Shown: one piece after another, positions 17,996-27,386 of the stretch
Numbering within the stretch: position 1 is the stretch's first letter
Layout of the letters: every line of letters begins with the position of its first letter
From: Alphaproteobacteria bacterium
GTDB taxonomy: Bacteria > Pseudomonadota > Alphaproteobacteria > Caulobacterales > Maricaulaceae
Reading direction: 5' to 3'
Length of the DNA stretch: 64,000 bases
Assembly: GCA_016124675.1 (NCBI GenBank)
Contig: WGNG01000006.1
Location: 1 to 64,000 of the forward strand
The notes under the pieces: generated by a model
The model's database searches: none
What the model saw: only the letters and a program-made list of their open reading frames with translations
Told to the model about the DNA's origin: nothing
Position numbers and translations under genes: made by a program

Positions 17996-20602
17996 ATGAG
18001 CGCCCTGCCCGCACGGTTTCAGACCTGGTTCGATGCGCGTGGCTGGGCGCCGCGGGCTCATCAGCTGGCCATGCTGGCGGCGGCGCAGGCGGGCGAGGAT
18101 GCGCTGCTGATCGCGCCCACCGGGGCGGGCAAGACGCTGGGCGGGTTTCTGGGCAGTCTCACCGAGCTGGCGGCTCTCACTGACGGCGCGGGCGCGGACC
18201 GGCCCCACCGCCTGCACACGCTCTATGTCTCGCCGCTCAAGGCGCTGTCCTATGATGTGGCGCGCAATCTCACCACGCCCGTGGCGCAGATGGGTCTGAA
18301 CCTGCGCATCGAGACGCGCACCGGCGATACGCCGCCATCGCGCCGCACCCGTCAGCGCGCCGCCCCGCCCGACATGCTGCTGACCACGCCCGAGCAGCTG
18401 GCCTTGTTCTGCGCGCAGGAAAACGGCGCGGCGTTTTTCGCTGATCTGAAGGCCGTGATCATTGACGAGGTGCATGCCCTTGCGCCCGGCAAGCGCGGCG
18501 ATCTTCTGGCGCTGGGGCTCGCCGCGCTCTCCACCTACGCGCCGCAAGCGCGCCGGGTGGGTCTGTCCGCCACAGTGATGGACGAGGCCGGCCATGCCCG
18601 CTGGCTGGCGCGGCAAAGCCCGGGCGGGAGCCGTCAGGCCCGCATCATCCGCGGCGCGCCGGGCGCCGCGCCCGTCGTGGAGATCATGACGCCGGACGCC
18701 GCACGCATCCCCTGGGCCGGCCATTCGGGCCGCCATGCCATTGACGATGTCTATGCGCGCATCCGCGACGCGCGCCTCACCCTGGTCTTCGTCAACACCC
18801 GCTCCCAGGCCGAGCTCGTGTTCCAGATGCTGTGGAGCGTCAACGAGGACGCCCTGCCCATCGCCCTGCATCACGGATCGCTGTCGGTGGAGCAGCGCCG
18901 CAAGGTGGAGGCGGCGATGGCGGCGGGGAAGCTGCGCGCGGTGGTGTGCACCTCCACCCTCGATCTCGGGATTGACTGGGGCGATGTGGACCTCGTCATC
19001 CAGATGGGCGCGCCCAAGGGCGCTGCGCGCCTGATGCAGCGCCTCGGCCGGGCCAATCACCGCCTCGATGCGCCCTCACGCGCGGTTCTTGTACCCACCA
19101 ACCGGTTTGAGCACCTCGAATGCGCCTGCGCGCGTGACGCGGTGGATGCCGGGGCGCTGGACGGCGAACCCTTGCGCGATGGCGCGCTGGACGTGCTGGC
19201 CCAGCATGTCATGGGCCGCGCCTGCGGCGATCCGTTCGCGGCCGATGCCCTTTTTGACGAGGTGCGCCGCGCCGCGCCCTATGCCGGCCTGACGCGCGAA
19301 ACCTTTGACCGGGTTCTGGAATTCGTCGCCACGGGCGGCTATGCGCTGGGCTCCTATGACCGGTTCCGGCGCATCGTGAAAGGGCGCGACGGGCTCTGGC
19401 GCGCGCGCAATCGCGACACCGCACAGCGCCACCGGCTCAATATCGGCGTCATCATCGAAAGCCCCATGCTGGACGTGCGCCTGGCCGCCGGACGCAAGGG
19501 CGCCAGCGCCGCCGCTCCGGCCCCTGCCCCACAGGCCGCCAGCCTCAGCCAGCGGGCCGCGCCCGCGCGCCTCACCGCCCCGCCGTCCTACGCCGCCGGC
19601 GCCCCCCTGCCCGCTGCGTCCGGCGCTGCCCGCACGCCTGCCCTGCGCGGCGGCGGCCCGCGCCTGGGTCAGGTGGAGGAATGGTTCGCCGACCAGCTCA
19701 CCCCCGGCGACACCTTCCTGTTCGCCGGCCAGATGTTGCGCTTTGAGGGCGTGAGCGGGACCGAGTGCCTGGTCACCCGCGCCAGCGGGACCGATCCGAA
19801 AATCCCCAGCTGGCAGGGCGGCAAGTTTCCCTACACCACCTTCCTCGCCGAGCGGGTGCGCGAGCTTGTCCACACGCCCGAAGCCTGGGACCGCCTGCCC
19901 GATCAGGTCCGCGACTGGCTGGCCCTGCAAAAAGAGCGCTCGCGCCTGCCTGAGCCCGACCGGCTCCTCGTCGAGACCTTCCCGCGCGGCGGCAAATTCT
20001 ATCTCGTCTGCTATCCGTTCGAGGGCCGCCTGGCGCACCAGACCCTGGGCATGTTGCTGACCCGGCGGCTGGAGCGGGCGAGGCTGCGGCCGCTGGGCTT
20101 TGTCGCCAATGAATACGCGCTGGCGGTCTGGGGCCTGTCCGACATGGCCGATTGCGACATGGCCGCCCTGTTCAGCGAGGACATGCTGGGCGATGATCTC
20201 GACGCGTGGCTCGCCGAGAGCGCGTTGATGCAGCGCACCTTCCGCAATTGCGCCCTGATCGCCGGCCTGATCGAGCGCCGCCTGCCCGGTCAGGAAAAGA
20301 CCGGCCGTCAGGTCACCTTCTCCGCCGACCTCATCTACAACGTGCTGCGCGAGCATGAGCCCGGCCATATCCTGCTCGAAGCCGCCTGGCAGGATGCCGC
20401 CTCGGGCCTCCTCGACATCCGCCGCCTCGCCGACCGGCTCGCCAATGTCGCCGGCCGGGTCGACCACATGGCCCTCAGCAAGATCTCGCCGCTGGCCGTG
20501 CCCGTCATGCTCGAGGTCGGACGCGAGGCGGTGTTCGGCGAGGCCGGCGACGCCATCCTGGAAGACGCCAGCGAGGCGCTCGCCAGCGAAGCCATGGGGT
20601 GA
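17996..20602 (+). CDS. lhr: Ligase-associated Lhr-type DEXH-box helicase (868 aa)
   Basis: Superfamily 2 helicase of the Lhr-core type, often encoded with an ATP-dependent DNA ligase, an exonuclease and a phosphoesterase in a repair cluster. Walker A APTGAGKT is at 40-47, DEVH at 157-160, and the helicase C-terminal part contains LMQRLGRANHR (about 345-355). The winged-helix and Lhr-core C-terminus follows (LGQVEEWFADQLTPGDTFLF, about 557-576). An Ala/Pro-rich low-complexity stretch of about 55 residues (about 500-555) is inserted just before that segment. None of the usual partner genes lies next to it here. Confidence 0.88.
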   Translation: MSALPARFQTWFDARGWAPRAHQLAMLAAAQAGEDALLIAPTGAGKTLGGFLGSLTELAALTDGAGADRPHRLHTLYVSPLKALSYDVARNLTTPVAQMGLNLRIETRTGDTPPSRRTRQRAAPPDMLLTTPEQLALFCAQENGAAFFADLKAVIIDEVHALAPGKRGDLLALGLAALSTYAPQARRVGLSATVMDEAGHARWLARQSPGGSRQARIIRGAPGAAPVVEIMTPDAARIPWAGHSGRHAIDDVYARIRDARLTLVFVNTRSQAELVFQMLWSVNEDALPIALHHGSLSVEQRRKVEAAMAAGKLRAVVCTSTLDLGIDWGDVDLVIQMGAPKGAARLMQRLGRANHRLDAPSRAVLVPTNRFEHLECACARDAVDAGALDGEPLRDGALDVLAQHVMGRACGDPFAADALFDEVRRAAPYAGLTRETFDRVLEFVATGGYALGSYDRFRRIVKGRDGLWRARNRDTAQRHRLNIGVIIESPMLDVRLAAGRKGASAAAPAPAPQAASLSQRAAPARLTAPPSYAAGAPLPAASGAARTPALRGGGPRLGQVEEWFADQLTPGDTFLFAGQMLRFEGVSGTECLVTRASGTDPKIPSWQGGKFPYTTFLAERVRELVHTPEAWDRLPDQVRDWLALQKERSRLPEPDRLLVETFPRGGKFYLVCYPFEGRLAHQTLGMLLTRRLERARLRPLGFVANEYALAVWGLSDMADCDMAALFSEDMLGDDLDAWLAESALMQRTFRNCALIAGLIERRLPGQEKTGRQVTFSADLIYNVLREHEPGHILLEAAWQDAASGLLDIRRLADRLANVAGRVDHMALSKISPLAVPVMLEVGREAVFGEAGDAILEDASEALASEAMG

Positions 20603-20629
20603 GGCCAGGGCGTTCGGGGCGCCTGAACC

Positions 20630-20668
20630 CGAAAACAGCCGCCTTGAACCCATGGCGGCCCGTTTTCG
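20630..20668. terminator. Hairpin between lhr and the GST gene
   Basis: CGAAAAC (20630-20636) pairs with GTTTTCG (20662-20668), with an internal GCCGCC/GGCGGC extension, between convergent genes. It could serve as a terminator in either direction. Confidence 0.4.
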
Positions 20669-20762
20669 ACACATGGAGGCCGGTCTTCAACTCCCAAACG
20701 CGCATCAGACGGCCCACCCGGGAGCGGATAAGTGAGGGCATGGGGCGGGGACAAGCCCGCCC

Positions 20763-21386
20763 TCAGTCCTGCGCCGTCACCTGGCGCATGGCCCGGTGGG
20801 CGGGGCGGGCGCGGGCGCGGGTCAGCCAGTCATGCACGGACGAACCCTCTGAAATCGCTCCGGCTTTCTGCGCGGCTTCCAGCTGGAATCCCATCATGCA
20901 ATCGGCAGCGCTGAACGCCTCGCCAGCGAACCAGCTATGGCGCTTCAGGTGGCTCTCCACATGGGCCAGAACCTTCGCGCGCTCCGCCGCCATATACTGG
21001 CCAAGCGGGCTGTCCATCAGGCCCGATGGCCTCAGATAGGCGTTCATCAGAAACGGCAGGAAGACCGCGCCCTCGCTGGCGTGCATCCATTCGAGAAACA
21101 CCGGCCAGGCGGGACTGCCCGGGACCGGATGAAGCCGGTTCGCCAGATCGAATTTATCCAGAAGATACTGTGCAATAGCGCCCGTCTCGGCGAGCGCGCG
21201 GCCATCCTCCAGCACCAGAACCGGCGCCTTGCGCAGCGGGTGGATATCCCCCAGCGCCTGTGGCGCAAGACGGGTCTGGGCGTCGCGGCTGTGGCGGACC
21301 AGCGCGTAAGGCGCGCCCAGCTCCTCCAGCAGCCAGATAATGCGTTCAGACCGCGACTGGCCGAGATGGTGCAGGGTGATGGTCAT
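20763..21386 (-). CDS. Glutathione S-transferase family protein (207 aa)
   Basis: Soluble GST. The thioredoxin-like N-terminal domain (1-80) has the family turn LRKAPVL (the cis-Pro motif region, 51-57) followed by LAETGAIAQYLL, which contacts glutathione. The C-terminal helical domain has the N-capping segment FSAADCMMGFQLE (about 159-171). The Ser in HHLGQSRSERIIW near the start is the likely glutathione-activating residue. Substrate unknown. Stand-alone gene on the minus strand, convergent with lhr. Confidence 0.85.
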   Translation of the reverse strand: MTITLHHLGQSRSERIIWLLEELGAPYALVRHSRDAQTRLAPQALGDIHPLRKAPVLVLEDGRALAETGAIAQYLLDKFDLANRLHPVPGSPAWPVFLEWMHASEGAVFLPFLMNAYLRPSGLMDSPLGQYMAAERAKVLAHVESHLKRHSWFAGEAFSAADCMMGFQLEAAQKAGAISEGSSVHDWLTRARARPAHRAMRQVTAQD

Positions 21387-21433
21387 GGGTTAACCCCTTG
21401 GTTCTTATAACACAATGGGCTGACGCCAGCGCG

Positions 21434-21715
21434 TCAGTCGCTCCCGCCACGATCGAACAGATGCTTGACCTTCTCCCAGACCCTGGGATGCCGGCGCAGA
21501 AAGCCCGTGATCGCCCGGTGGGCGGTCTTCGACGTCGCGGCCAACAGGATCAGGGCAAGGATCCCAAGCGGCAGGCCCAGGGGAATGGGCAGGAAAAACA
21601 ACGGAATGGCGATGGCCAACAAAAATAGTCCCAGAACGAGGCCGATAGCGCGCAGCACGGCCTGGACGATTTGCCCCACCCCGCTCTTCCCCCAGCCATT
21701 CGGTTGATCGTCCAT
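21434..21715 (-). CDS. Small membrane protein of unknown function (93 aa)
   Basis: A 45-residue hydrophobic stretch (about 18-65) with a Pro/Gly hinge (IPLFFLPIPLGLPLGILAL) forms two membrane segments or a hairpin, followed by a basic tail (RRHPRVWEKVKHLFDR). It resembles short PGPGW-type or YbaN/DUF454-like membrane proteins, but I cannot assign a family. I chose the ATG at 21715; a TTG three codons upstream is possible. Located about 165 bp after the gcv operon on the same strand. Confidence 0.6.
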   Translation of the reverse strand: MDDQPNGWGKSGVGQIVQAVLRAIGLVLGLFLLAIAIPLFFLPIPLGLPLGILALILLAATSKTAHRAITGFLRRHPRVWEKVKHLFDRGGSD

Positions 21716-21783
21716 CGCCACCAAATCATTAAACGGGCAGCCCGGCCGGTCACCGGCGCGCGCGGCGTCAATCTAGAGCGCTG

Positions 21784-21816
21784 AAACCAGCCCGACCAAG
21801 AGGGCCGGGCCGGTTT
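21784..21816 (-). terminator. Likely terminator of the gcv operon
   Basis: On the minus strand AAACCGGCCCGGCC pairs imperfectly with GGTCGGGCTGGTTT around CTCTT, about 65 bases past the gcvPB stop. The A/T ends of the stem fit an intrinsic terminator, although the trailing T-run is short. Confidence 0.5.
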
Positions 21817-21879
21817 ATGCAGTGAGTGACCGTCGTGCGAGGCGAATGTGTGGCGATGTCACACCTGCGCCGCGCCCGG

Positions 21880-23460
21880 CTACTCGGCGGCCTGCGGCGT
21901 ATGGGCCGGCGGCGACCAGCGCAGGACGGGGCTGCGCGCCGCCCGCGTTTCGTCCAGGCGTTTGGCGGGTGCGTGACGCGGCGCGGTGGTGAACCGCTGG
22001 GCATCGCCGCCCTGGGCAGCCAGGGCAAGCCCTTCCAGCGTATCGCAGAACCGGTCGAGCGAGGCCTTGCTCTCGGTCTCGGTCGGCTCGATCAGCATGG
22101 CGCCATGAACCACCAGCGGGAAGTACATGGTCATCGGGTGATAGCCCTCGTCGATCATCGCCTTGGCGAAGTCGAGCGTGGTCACCCCGGTGCCTTTCAG
22201 GAAGCGGTCGTCGAACAGGGCCTCGTGCATGCACGTCCCGTCAAAGGCCGGCGTCATGACATGCTTGAGGCGCGCCAGGATGTAGTTGGCGTTCAGCACC
22301 GCGTCCTCGGCGGCCTGGCGCAGCCCGTCCGAGCCATGGCTCATCATGTAGCTGAGCGCGCGGGTGAACATGCCCATATTGCCATGGAAGGCGACCATGC
22401 GCCCGAAGGGCTGCCCGCCATCGGCCTGTGCGTCGGCCTCGTGCTCCACCAGCACCCAGCCCTCGCCATCGCGCTTCACATAGGGCACCGGCGCAAACGG
22501 CGCGAGCGCGTCGGAGAACACGGTCGGGCCCGAGCCCGGCCCGCCGCCGCCATGGGGGGTGGAGAAGGTCTTGTGCAGGTTGATGTGCATCGCGTCGATG
22601 CCGAGATCGCCCGGCCGCACGCGGCCCACGATGGCGTTGAAGTTCGCGCCGTCGCAGTAGAAATAGCCGCCTGCCTCATGGATCAGGTCGGCGATCTCCT
22701 TGATATCGCGCTCGAACAGGCCGCACGTATTGGGGTTGGTCAGCATGATGGCCGCCACGTCCGGCCCCAGCTTGGCCTTGAAAGCCGTCATGTCCACGCG
22801 GCCCGTGGCGTCAGCCGGGATCTCGTCGCAGAAGAAGCCGCACTGCACCGCCGTGGCCGGATTGGTGCCATGGGCGCTTTCGGGCACCAGTACGCGCCGG
22901 CGGCCGGTTTCGCCGCGCGCGTCCAGCGCCGCACGGATCGCCATCATGCCGCACAGCTCGCCATGGGCGCCGGCCTTCGGGCTCATCGCCACGCAGGGTG
23001 TGTTGGTCAGCACCATGAGCCAGCGCGCCAGCTCGCCGATCAGCGCCAGCGCGCCCTGCACGGTGGACTGGGGCTGCAGCGGATGTATGTCGCCAAAGCC
23101 CGGCAGGCGCGCCATTTTCTCATTGAGGCGCGGGTTGTGCTTCATGGTGCACGAACCCAGCGGATAAAGCCCCAGATCGATGGCGTAATTCTTCCGGCTC
23201 AGGCGCACGTAATGGCGCATGGTTTCAGGCTCGGCGAGGCCCGGCAGGCCAATTTCCGCCGTGCGCTCCAGCCCGCCAATGCGCAAGGGCGCGCCGGTGG
23301 TTTCAGGAAAGTCGACGCCGGTGACGTCGACGCGCCCGCGTTCAAAGATCAGCGGCTCGGCCTGGTCGAGCCCGCGCGAGCCGGAGAACGTGTCCTGATA
23401 CGCGCCCGCATCATGGGCATGCAGCGGACGGGAGGGACGGCCCTGGGTGTTCATGGTCAT
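21880..23460 (-). CDS. gcvPB: Glycine dehydrogenase (decarboxylating) subunit 2, P2 protein (526 aa)
   Basis: PLP-binding half of the split glycine decarboxylase (P protein) of the glycine cleavage system. The PLP lysine lies in MHINLHKTFSTPHGGGGPG (about 226-244). The opening GSRGLDQAEPL and the GSCTMKHNPRLNE segment (about 90-102) are typical of P2. Last gene of the operon. The ATG at 23460 overlaps the gcvPA stop by one base (TGATG); a GTG one codon earlier or an ATG two codons later would also work. Confidence 0.95.
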   Translation of the reverse strand: MTMNTQGRPSRPLHAHDAGAYQDTFSGSRGLDQAEPLIFERGRVDVTGVDFPETTGAPLRIGGLERTAEIGLPGLAEPETMRHYVRLSRKNYAIDLGLYPLGSCTMKHNPRLNEKMARLPGFGDIHPLQPQSTVQGALALIGELARWLMVLTNTPCVAMSPKAGAHGELCGMMAIRAALDARGETGRRRVLVPESAHGTNPATAVQCGFFCDEIPADATGRVDMTAFKAKLGPDVAAIMLTNPNTCGLFERDIKEIADLIHEAGGYFYCDGANFNAIVGRVRPGDLGIDAMHINLHKTFSTPHGGGGPGSGPTVFSDALAPFAPVPYVKRDGEGWVLVEHEADAQADGGQPFGRMVAFHGNMGMFTRALSYMMSHGSDGLRQAAEDAVLNANYILARLKHVMTPAFDGTCMHEALFDDRFLKGTGVTTLDFAKAMIDEGYHPMTMYFPLVVHGAMLIEPTETESKASLDRFCDTLEGLALAAQGGDAQRFTTAPRHAPAKRLDETRAARSPVLRWSPPAHTPQAAE

Positions 23461-24806
23461 CACAGCACCTCTTTCAAACCGGCTTCGAGCGCGTCTAGAT
23501 CGGCATGGGTATTGGTTTCAGTGGCGGCCAGGATCAGGAGGTCGTCGAGGCCTGCGCCGGGGAAGAGACGGCTCGCCGGCACGCCTGCCAGGATCCCCTT
23601 GGCGGCCAGCTCCTCCACCACACCCGCAGCGGGTTTGGGCAGGCGCACCGTGATCTCATTGAAGAAGGCGCTGTTGAGCACCTGCACGCCCGGCAGGGCG
23701 GCGAGGCGGTCGGCGAGCTCACACGCCCGCTCATGATTGAGGCGCGCCAGCGTGCGCAGGCCCTTTTCGCCAAGCAGCGTCATGTGGATGGTGAAGGCCA
23801 GCGCCATCAGCCCGGAATTGGTGCAGATATTGGAGGTCGCCTTGTCTCGCCGGATATGCTGCTCGCGCGTCGACAGGGTCAGCACGAAGCCGCGCCGCCC
23901 GTCCGCGTCGACCGTCTCGCCCGCGAGGCGTCCAGGCAGGTTGCGGATGAAATTGCGGTCTTCGCGGCAGGCGAACAGGCCGACATACGGCCCGCCAAAC
24001 TGCAGGCCGACGCCCAGCGACTGGCCCTCGCCCACCACAATGTCGGCGCCCATGGCGCCCGGGCTTTCGATGAGGCCCAGCGACACCACTTCGGTGAATA
24101 CCGCGATCAGCAGCACGCCCTTGGCGTGGGCCGCTTGCGCCAGTGGGCGCAGATCATGGACCTGGCCGAATACATCGGGGTTCTGCACCACCAGGCAGGC
24201 GACGTCGTCTTTGATCGCCGCGTCCAGCGCGTCCAGACCGCCGGCAACCGGGGCGGCCGCCTCGATCTCGATATCCATGTATTTGGCCAGCGTGCGGGTC
24301 GCCTCGGCATAGTGGGGATGCAGATTGCCGCTGAGCACCGCGCGCTGGCGCTTGGTCACGCGGCAAGCCATCAACACCGCCTCGGCGCAGGCGGTGGAGC
24401 CGTCATACATCGAGGCGTTGGCCACATCAGTTCCGGTGAGCAGCGCCACCTGGGTCTGGAACTCGAACAGGGTCTGCAGCGTGCCCTGGCTGATTTCAGG
24501 CTGGTAGGGCGTGTAGCTGGTCAGAAACTCCGAGCGCTGGATCAGATGATCCACGGTGGCGGGCACATGGTGCTTGTAGGCGCCGGCGCCCACGAAGAAC
24601 GGCGCCGCGGAGGCGCTGAGGTTTCGCGAAGCGAGCGCCGACAGGGCGCGCTCCACCTCCAGCTCGGTCGCCCGCCGGGGCAGATTGACTGGCCCGTCAA
24701 GGCGGGCCGCGTCCGGCACATCGGCGAACAGCGCATCAATACTCGGCACGCCAACGGCGCCCAGCATCGCACTGCGGTCTTCAGGGGTCAGCGGCAGATA
24801 GCGCAT
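23460..24806 (-). CDS. gcvPA: Glycine dehydrogenase (decarboxylating) subunit 1, P1 protein (448 aa)
   Basis: Partner half of the split P protein. It has a PLP-dependent aminotransferase-like fold without the PLP lysine. Family segments: [15 protein letters not shown] at the start, [18 protein letters not shown] (about 71-88), [16 protein letters not shown] (about 95-110) and [14 protein letters not shown] (about 130-143). One-base TGATG overlap with the preceding PaiB-like gene and with gcvPB, so the three are translated as a coupled set. Confidence 0.95.
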   Translation of the reverse strand: MRYLPLTPEDRSAMLGAVGVPSIDALFADVPDAARLDGPVNLPRRATELEVERALSALASRNLSASAAPFFVGAGAYKHHVPATVDHLIQRSEFLTSYTPYQPEISQGTLQTLFEFQTQVALLTGTDVANASMYDGSTACAEAVLMACRVTKRQRAVLSGNLHPHYAEATRTLAKYMDIEIEAAAPVAGGLDALDAAIKDDVACLVVQNPDVFGQVHDLRPLAQAAHAKGVLLIAVFTEVVSLGLIESPGAMGADIVVGEGQSLGVGLQFGGPYVGLFACREDRNFIRNLPGRLAGETVDADGRRGFVLTLSTREQHIRRDKATSNICTNSGLMALAFTIHMTLLGEKGLRTLARLNHERACELADRLAALPGVQVLNSAFFNEITVRLPKPAAGVVEELAAKGILAGVPASRLFPGAGLDDLLILAATETNTHADLDALEAGLKEVL

Positions 24807-25450
24807 CAGCCTCGCTCCAATTGCTTCATCAGCGCCGCCGTCTGGCGAGCGCCCGGTTCAGGCTCGGCGTCCAGGAACGCCATCACCCCGTCAAAATCCT
24901 CGCCCGCCTTGTTCTGGCTGAGCTTTTTCACCGCGTGGACCGCGCTCACCGTGAGACGCAGACCCACAATCCCCCGCATCAGCGCGCTGACATAGTCCGC
25001 CGGCGCGTCTTCGACAGACCAGGGATGCGCCCGGCCCGCTTCAAATCGCCGCGTCAGCGCCTCGAGCAGGGCGTGAAGCTGCGTTTCGTCCTCGAACACC
25101 GACGCCACGCCATGGGCTTCGGCGGCGACATAGTTCCAGGTCGGCACCGCCCGCCCGTGCACCGCCTTGGACGGATAGGCCGACGCGCTGACATAGCCGT
25201 GCGGGCCCGAGAACAGGGCCAGCGCCGGCGCCCCGCTCCCGATGGCGCGCCACACCGGATTGGCCCGCGAAACATGCCCGGTCAGGGCATCCAGCCCGCC
25301 ATCGGCGCCATGCTCCAGCGCCACCGGCGTGCGCGCCGCCATCAGCCCGTCCGGTCCGTTCACCACGATGGTCGCGAACGGCCAGGCCGCAATGACCGCC
25401 GCCGCCTCGGCCCGGTCAGTCACAGCAAAGGCGCGCGGCGGCCAGGTCAT
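24806..25450 (-). CDS. PaiB-like FMN-binding protein inside the gcv operon (214 aa)
   Basis: Split-barrel FMN-binding fold of the PaiB/pyridoxamine-oxidase-like group. Markers are [15 protein letters not shown] (about 79-93), [13 protein letters not shown] (about 102-114) and the C-terminal [16 protein letters not shown] (about 171-186), close to the PaiB pattern. PaiB of Bacillus is described as a transcriptional regulator of protease and sporulation genes; the role here is unknown. It sits between gcvH and gcvPA with a one-base overlap to gcvPA, an unusual insertion that suggests a link to glycine or one-carbon metabolism, perhaps flavin-dependent. Confidence 0.8.
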   Translation of the reverse strand: MTWPPRAFAVTDRAEAAAVIAAWPFATIVVNGPDGLMAARTPVALEHGADGGLDALTGHVSRANPVWRAIGSGAPALALFSGPHGYVSASAYPSKAVHGRAVPTWNYVAAEAHGVASVFEDETQLHALLEALTRRFEAGRAHPWSVEDAPADYVSALMRGIVGLRLTVSAVHAVKKLSQNKAGEDFDGVMAFLDAEPEPGARQTAALMKQLERG

Positions 25451-25465
25451 GGCGGACGGAAACCT

Positions 25466-25831
25466 CTAGCTCGTGTGAACCTTGTAGGCGGCCTCGTCCA
25501 TCATGGCCTCAAGCTGGGCCGGGTCGGACAGTTTCATTTTAACAAACCAGCCCTCGCCGTCCGGGGCCTCGTTGACCATGGCGGGCGTGCCTTCGAGCGC
25601 GTCATTGACCGCCACGATCTCGCCCGAGGCCGGGGCGTAAACCTCCGACGCCGCCTTGACGCTCTCGACCACGGCCATCTCATCGCCCTGGGACAGGGTC
25701 TTGCCGATCTGGGGCAGCTCGACGAACACCACGTCGCCCAGCTGTTCAGCGGCATAGGCGGTGATCCCGACGACGGCGACATCGCCATCGATGCGGATCC
25801 ATTCATGGTCCTTGGTATAGCGGGTGGTCAT
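25466..25831 (-). CDS. gcvH: Glycine cleavage system H protein (121 aa)
   Basis: Lipoyl carrier that shuttles the aminomethyl group between the P, T and L proteins. The lipoylated Lys lies in [20 protein letters not shown] (the Lys of SVKAAS, about residue 60). It starts with the usual [10 protein letters not shown] segment. It follows gcvT by 27 bases in the operon controlled by the glycine riboswitch. Confidence 0.96.
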   Translation of the reverse strand: MTTRYTKDHEWIRIDGDVAVVGITAYAAEQLGDVVFVELPQIGKTLSQGDEMAVVESVKAASEVYAPASGEIVAVNDALEGTPAMVNEAPDGEGWFVKMKLSDPAQLEAMMDEAAYKVHTS

Positions 25832-25858
25832 GGGTTCATCTCCTCGATAAAAATCAGT

Positions 25859-26959
25859 TCAGCCGCGATGGAAACGGTGCGGCGCAAACGGCAGTCTGGC
25901 GATCTCGGCCGGGCGGGCCTTGCCGCGCACCATCAGCTCGACGCGCTGGCCCGGACTGGCGAGATCAGCGCGTACATAGCCCATGGCGACAGGCGCGTTC
26001 ACAGTGGGCCCGAACCCGCCCGAGGTGACCACTCCTACGGTTTGCCCGTCCACGACGATCTCGGCGCCTTCGCGGGCCGGGGCGCGGTCCTGGGGCAGGA
26101 TGCCGACCCGCTTCTTTTGCGGCACCGCGGCGAGCTGGGCAAGAATGCGCGCGGCGCCGGGAAAATCCGCCCGTTCGCGGCGCGCCTTGGCCAGCGCCCA
26201 GGCAAGGCTCGCCTCCACCGGCGTGATGGTTTCGTCCATGTCATGGCCATAGAGGCACAGGCCGGCTTCGAGGCGCAGCGAGTCGCGCGCGCCGAGGCCG
26301 ATGGGTTTCACCCGCTCATCACTGAGCAGCCGGCGCGCCAGCGCGTCAGCAACGCTCGCGCGCACTGAAATCTCAAACCCGTCCTCGCCGGTATAGCCCG
26401 AGCGGGAGATGAGCACGTCAAAGCCCGCCAGGCTGAACGCGCCCGCCTGCATGAAGACCAGCTTGGCCGCGTCAGGGCAGAGATCGGCCATCACCGCGCC
26501 CGCCTGCGGCCCCTGCAGCGCCAGCAGCGCGCGGTCACCCAGCTCATGCAGCTGAGCGCGCGAACCGAAGCGCGCGCGCATATGGGCGAAGTCGCTGTCC
26601 TTGCACGCGGCGTTGACCACCATGAACAGATCGCCATCGTCCGGCCGGGAGATCATCAGATCGTCCATGATCCCGCCCTCATCATTGATCAGGAGCGTGT
26701 ATTTCTGCTCGCCCGCGCCCAGCGCGCCGAGATCGGCAGTGATCAGCGCCTCGAAGGCGGCCTCATCACCCGACACCCGCGCCTGGCCCATATGGGACAC
26801 GTCGAACAGGCCGGCGGCGGCGCGAGTGTGATTGTGTTCGGCCATCACGCCTTCGTACTGGACGGGCATGGCGTAGCCCGCGAACGGCACCATGCGCGCG
26901 CCGAGCTCCACATGGAGATCATAAAGCGGGGTTTTCAGAAGGCTTGCCTCGTCGGCCAT
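25859..26959 (-). CDS. gcvT: Glycine cleavage system T protein, aminomethyltransferase (366 aa)
   Basis: Transfers the methylene group from aminomethyl-lipoyl-H protein to tetrahydrofolate, releasing ammonia. The N-terminal LKTPLYDLHVELGARMVPFAGY and the folate-site VSHMGQARV (about 55-63) are conserved, as is SRSGYTGEDGFEIS (about 183-196). The start at 26959 (MADEASLL) was chosen because upstream codons run into the riboswitch. First gene of gcvT-gcvH-paiB-gcvPA-gcvPB. Confidence 0.95.
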   Translation of the reverse strand: MADEASLLKTPLYDLHVELGARMVPFAGYAMPVQYEGVMAEHNHTRAAAGLFDVSHMGQARVSGDEAAFEALITADLGALGAGEQKYTLLINDEGGIMDDLMISRPDDGDLFMVVNAACKDSDFAHMRARFGSRAQLHELGDRALLALQGPQAGAVMADLCPDAAKLVFMQAGAFSLAGFDVLISRSGYTGEDGFEISVRASVADALARRLLSDERVKPIGLGARDSLRLEAGLCLYGHDMDETITPVEASLAWALAKARRERADFPGAARILAQLAAVPQKKRVGILPQDRAPAREGAEIVVDGQTVGVVTSGGFGPTVNAPVAMGYVRADLASPGQRVELMVRGKARPAEIARLPFAPHRFHRG

Positions 26960-27019
26960 CTCGTCAGAATCCTCAAGCGCGGGTTGGCGGCTACGATCCG
27001 GACCAATCCGGAACCGTAT

Positions 27020-27228
27020 GCGCCCCCGCTGTCCCGAGACCTGAGAGATTCCCGCGCCCGCAGACCTTTGGCCTGCGGCGCATTGCTCCTTCGGTGGGGC
27101 GGCGAATGCCACGCATCCGCGCCCGCTTTCCAGCGTCGGCCATCATCCTGCGGTCCTGTCGCCTGAGCGTTTCCGGGGCGGTTGCGCCTTCGGCGCCGGC
27201 GTCTTTGGCCGGTCTCTCCCGCAGGGGG
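27020..27228 (-). ncRNA. Tandem glycine riboswitch upstream of gcvT
   Basis: On the minus strand two glycine-aptamer copies can be read. The first (about 27228-27149) runs from GCGGGAGAGACC through CGCCGAAGGCGCAACCGCC to ACGCTCAGGCGACAGGACCG. The second (about 27135-27020) runs from the GGAAAGCGGG region through CACCGAAGGAGCAA to GGAATCTCTCAGG and CGGGACAGCGGGGG. The pairs CGAAGG-GCAA and CTCAGG-ACAG are the hallmark of this class. About 60 bases separate it from the gcvT start, so glycine is expected to switch on the operon. Confidence 0.93.
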
Positions 27229-27386
27229 CCTTCATGCATGCCCGATCCCGTCCGCCTCCCGGCGCTCGCAACCGACGCGCCAAACTAGCCAGACACAGAG
27301 TCGAGTCAATCTCGGATGCGGGCCTGACCTGCAGGCGCGGGGCCGCTGCAGCAGGGCAGCCCTGCCGCCCCGCTTCATCCTTCAGT

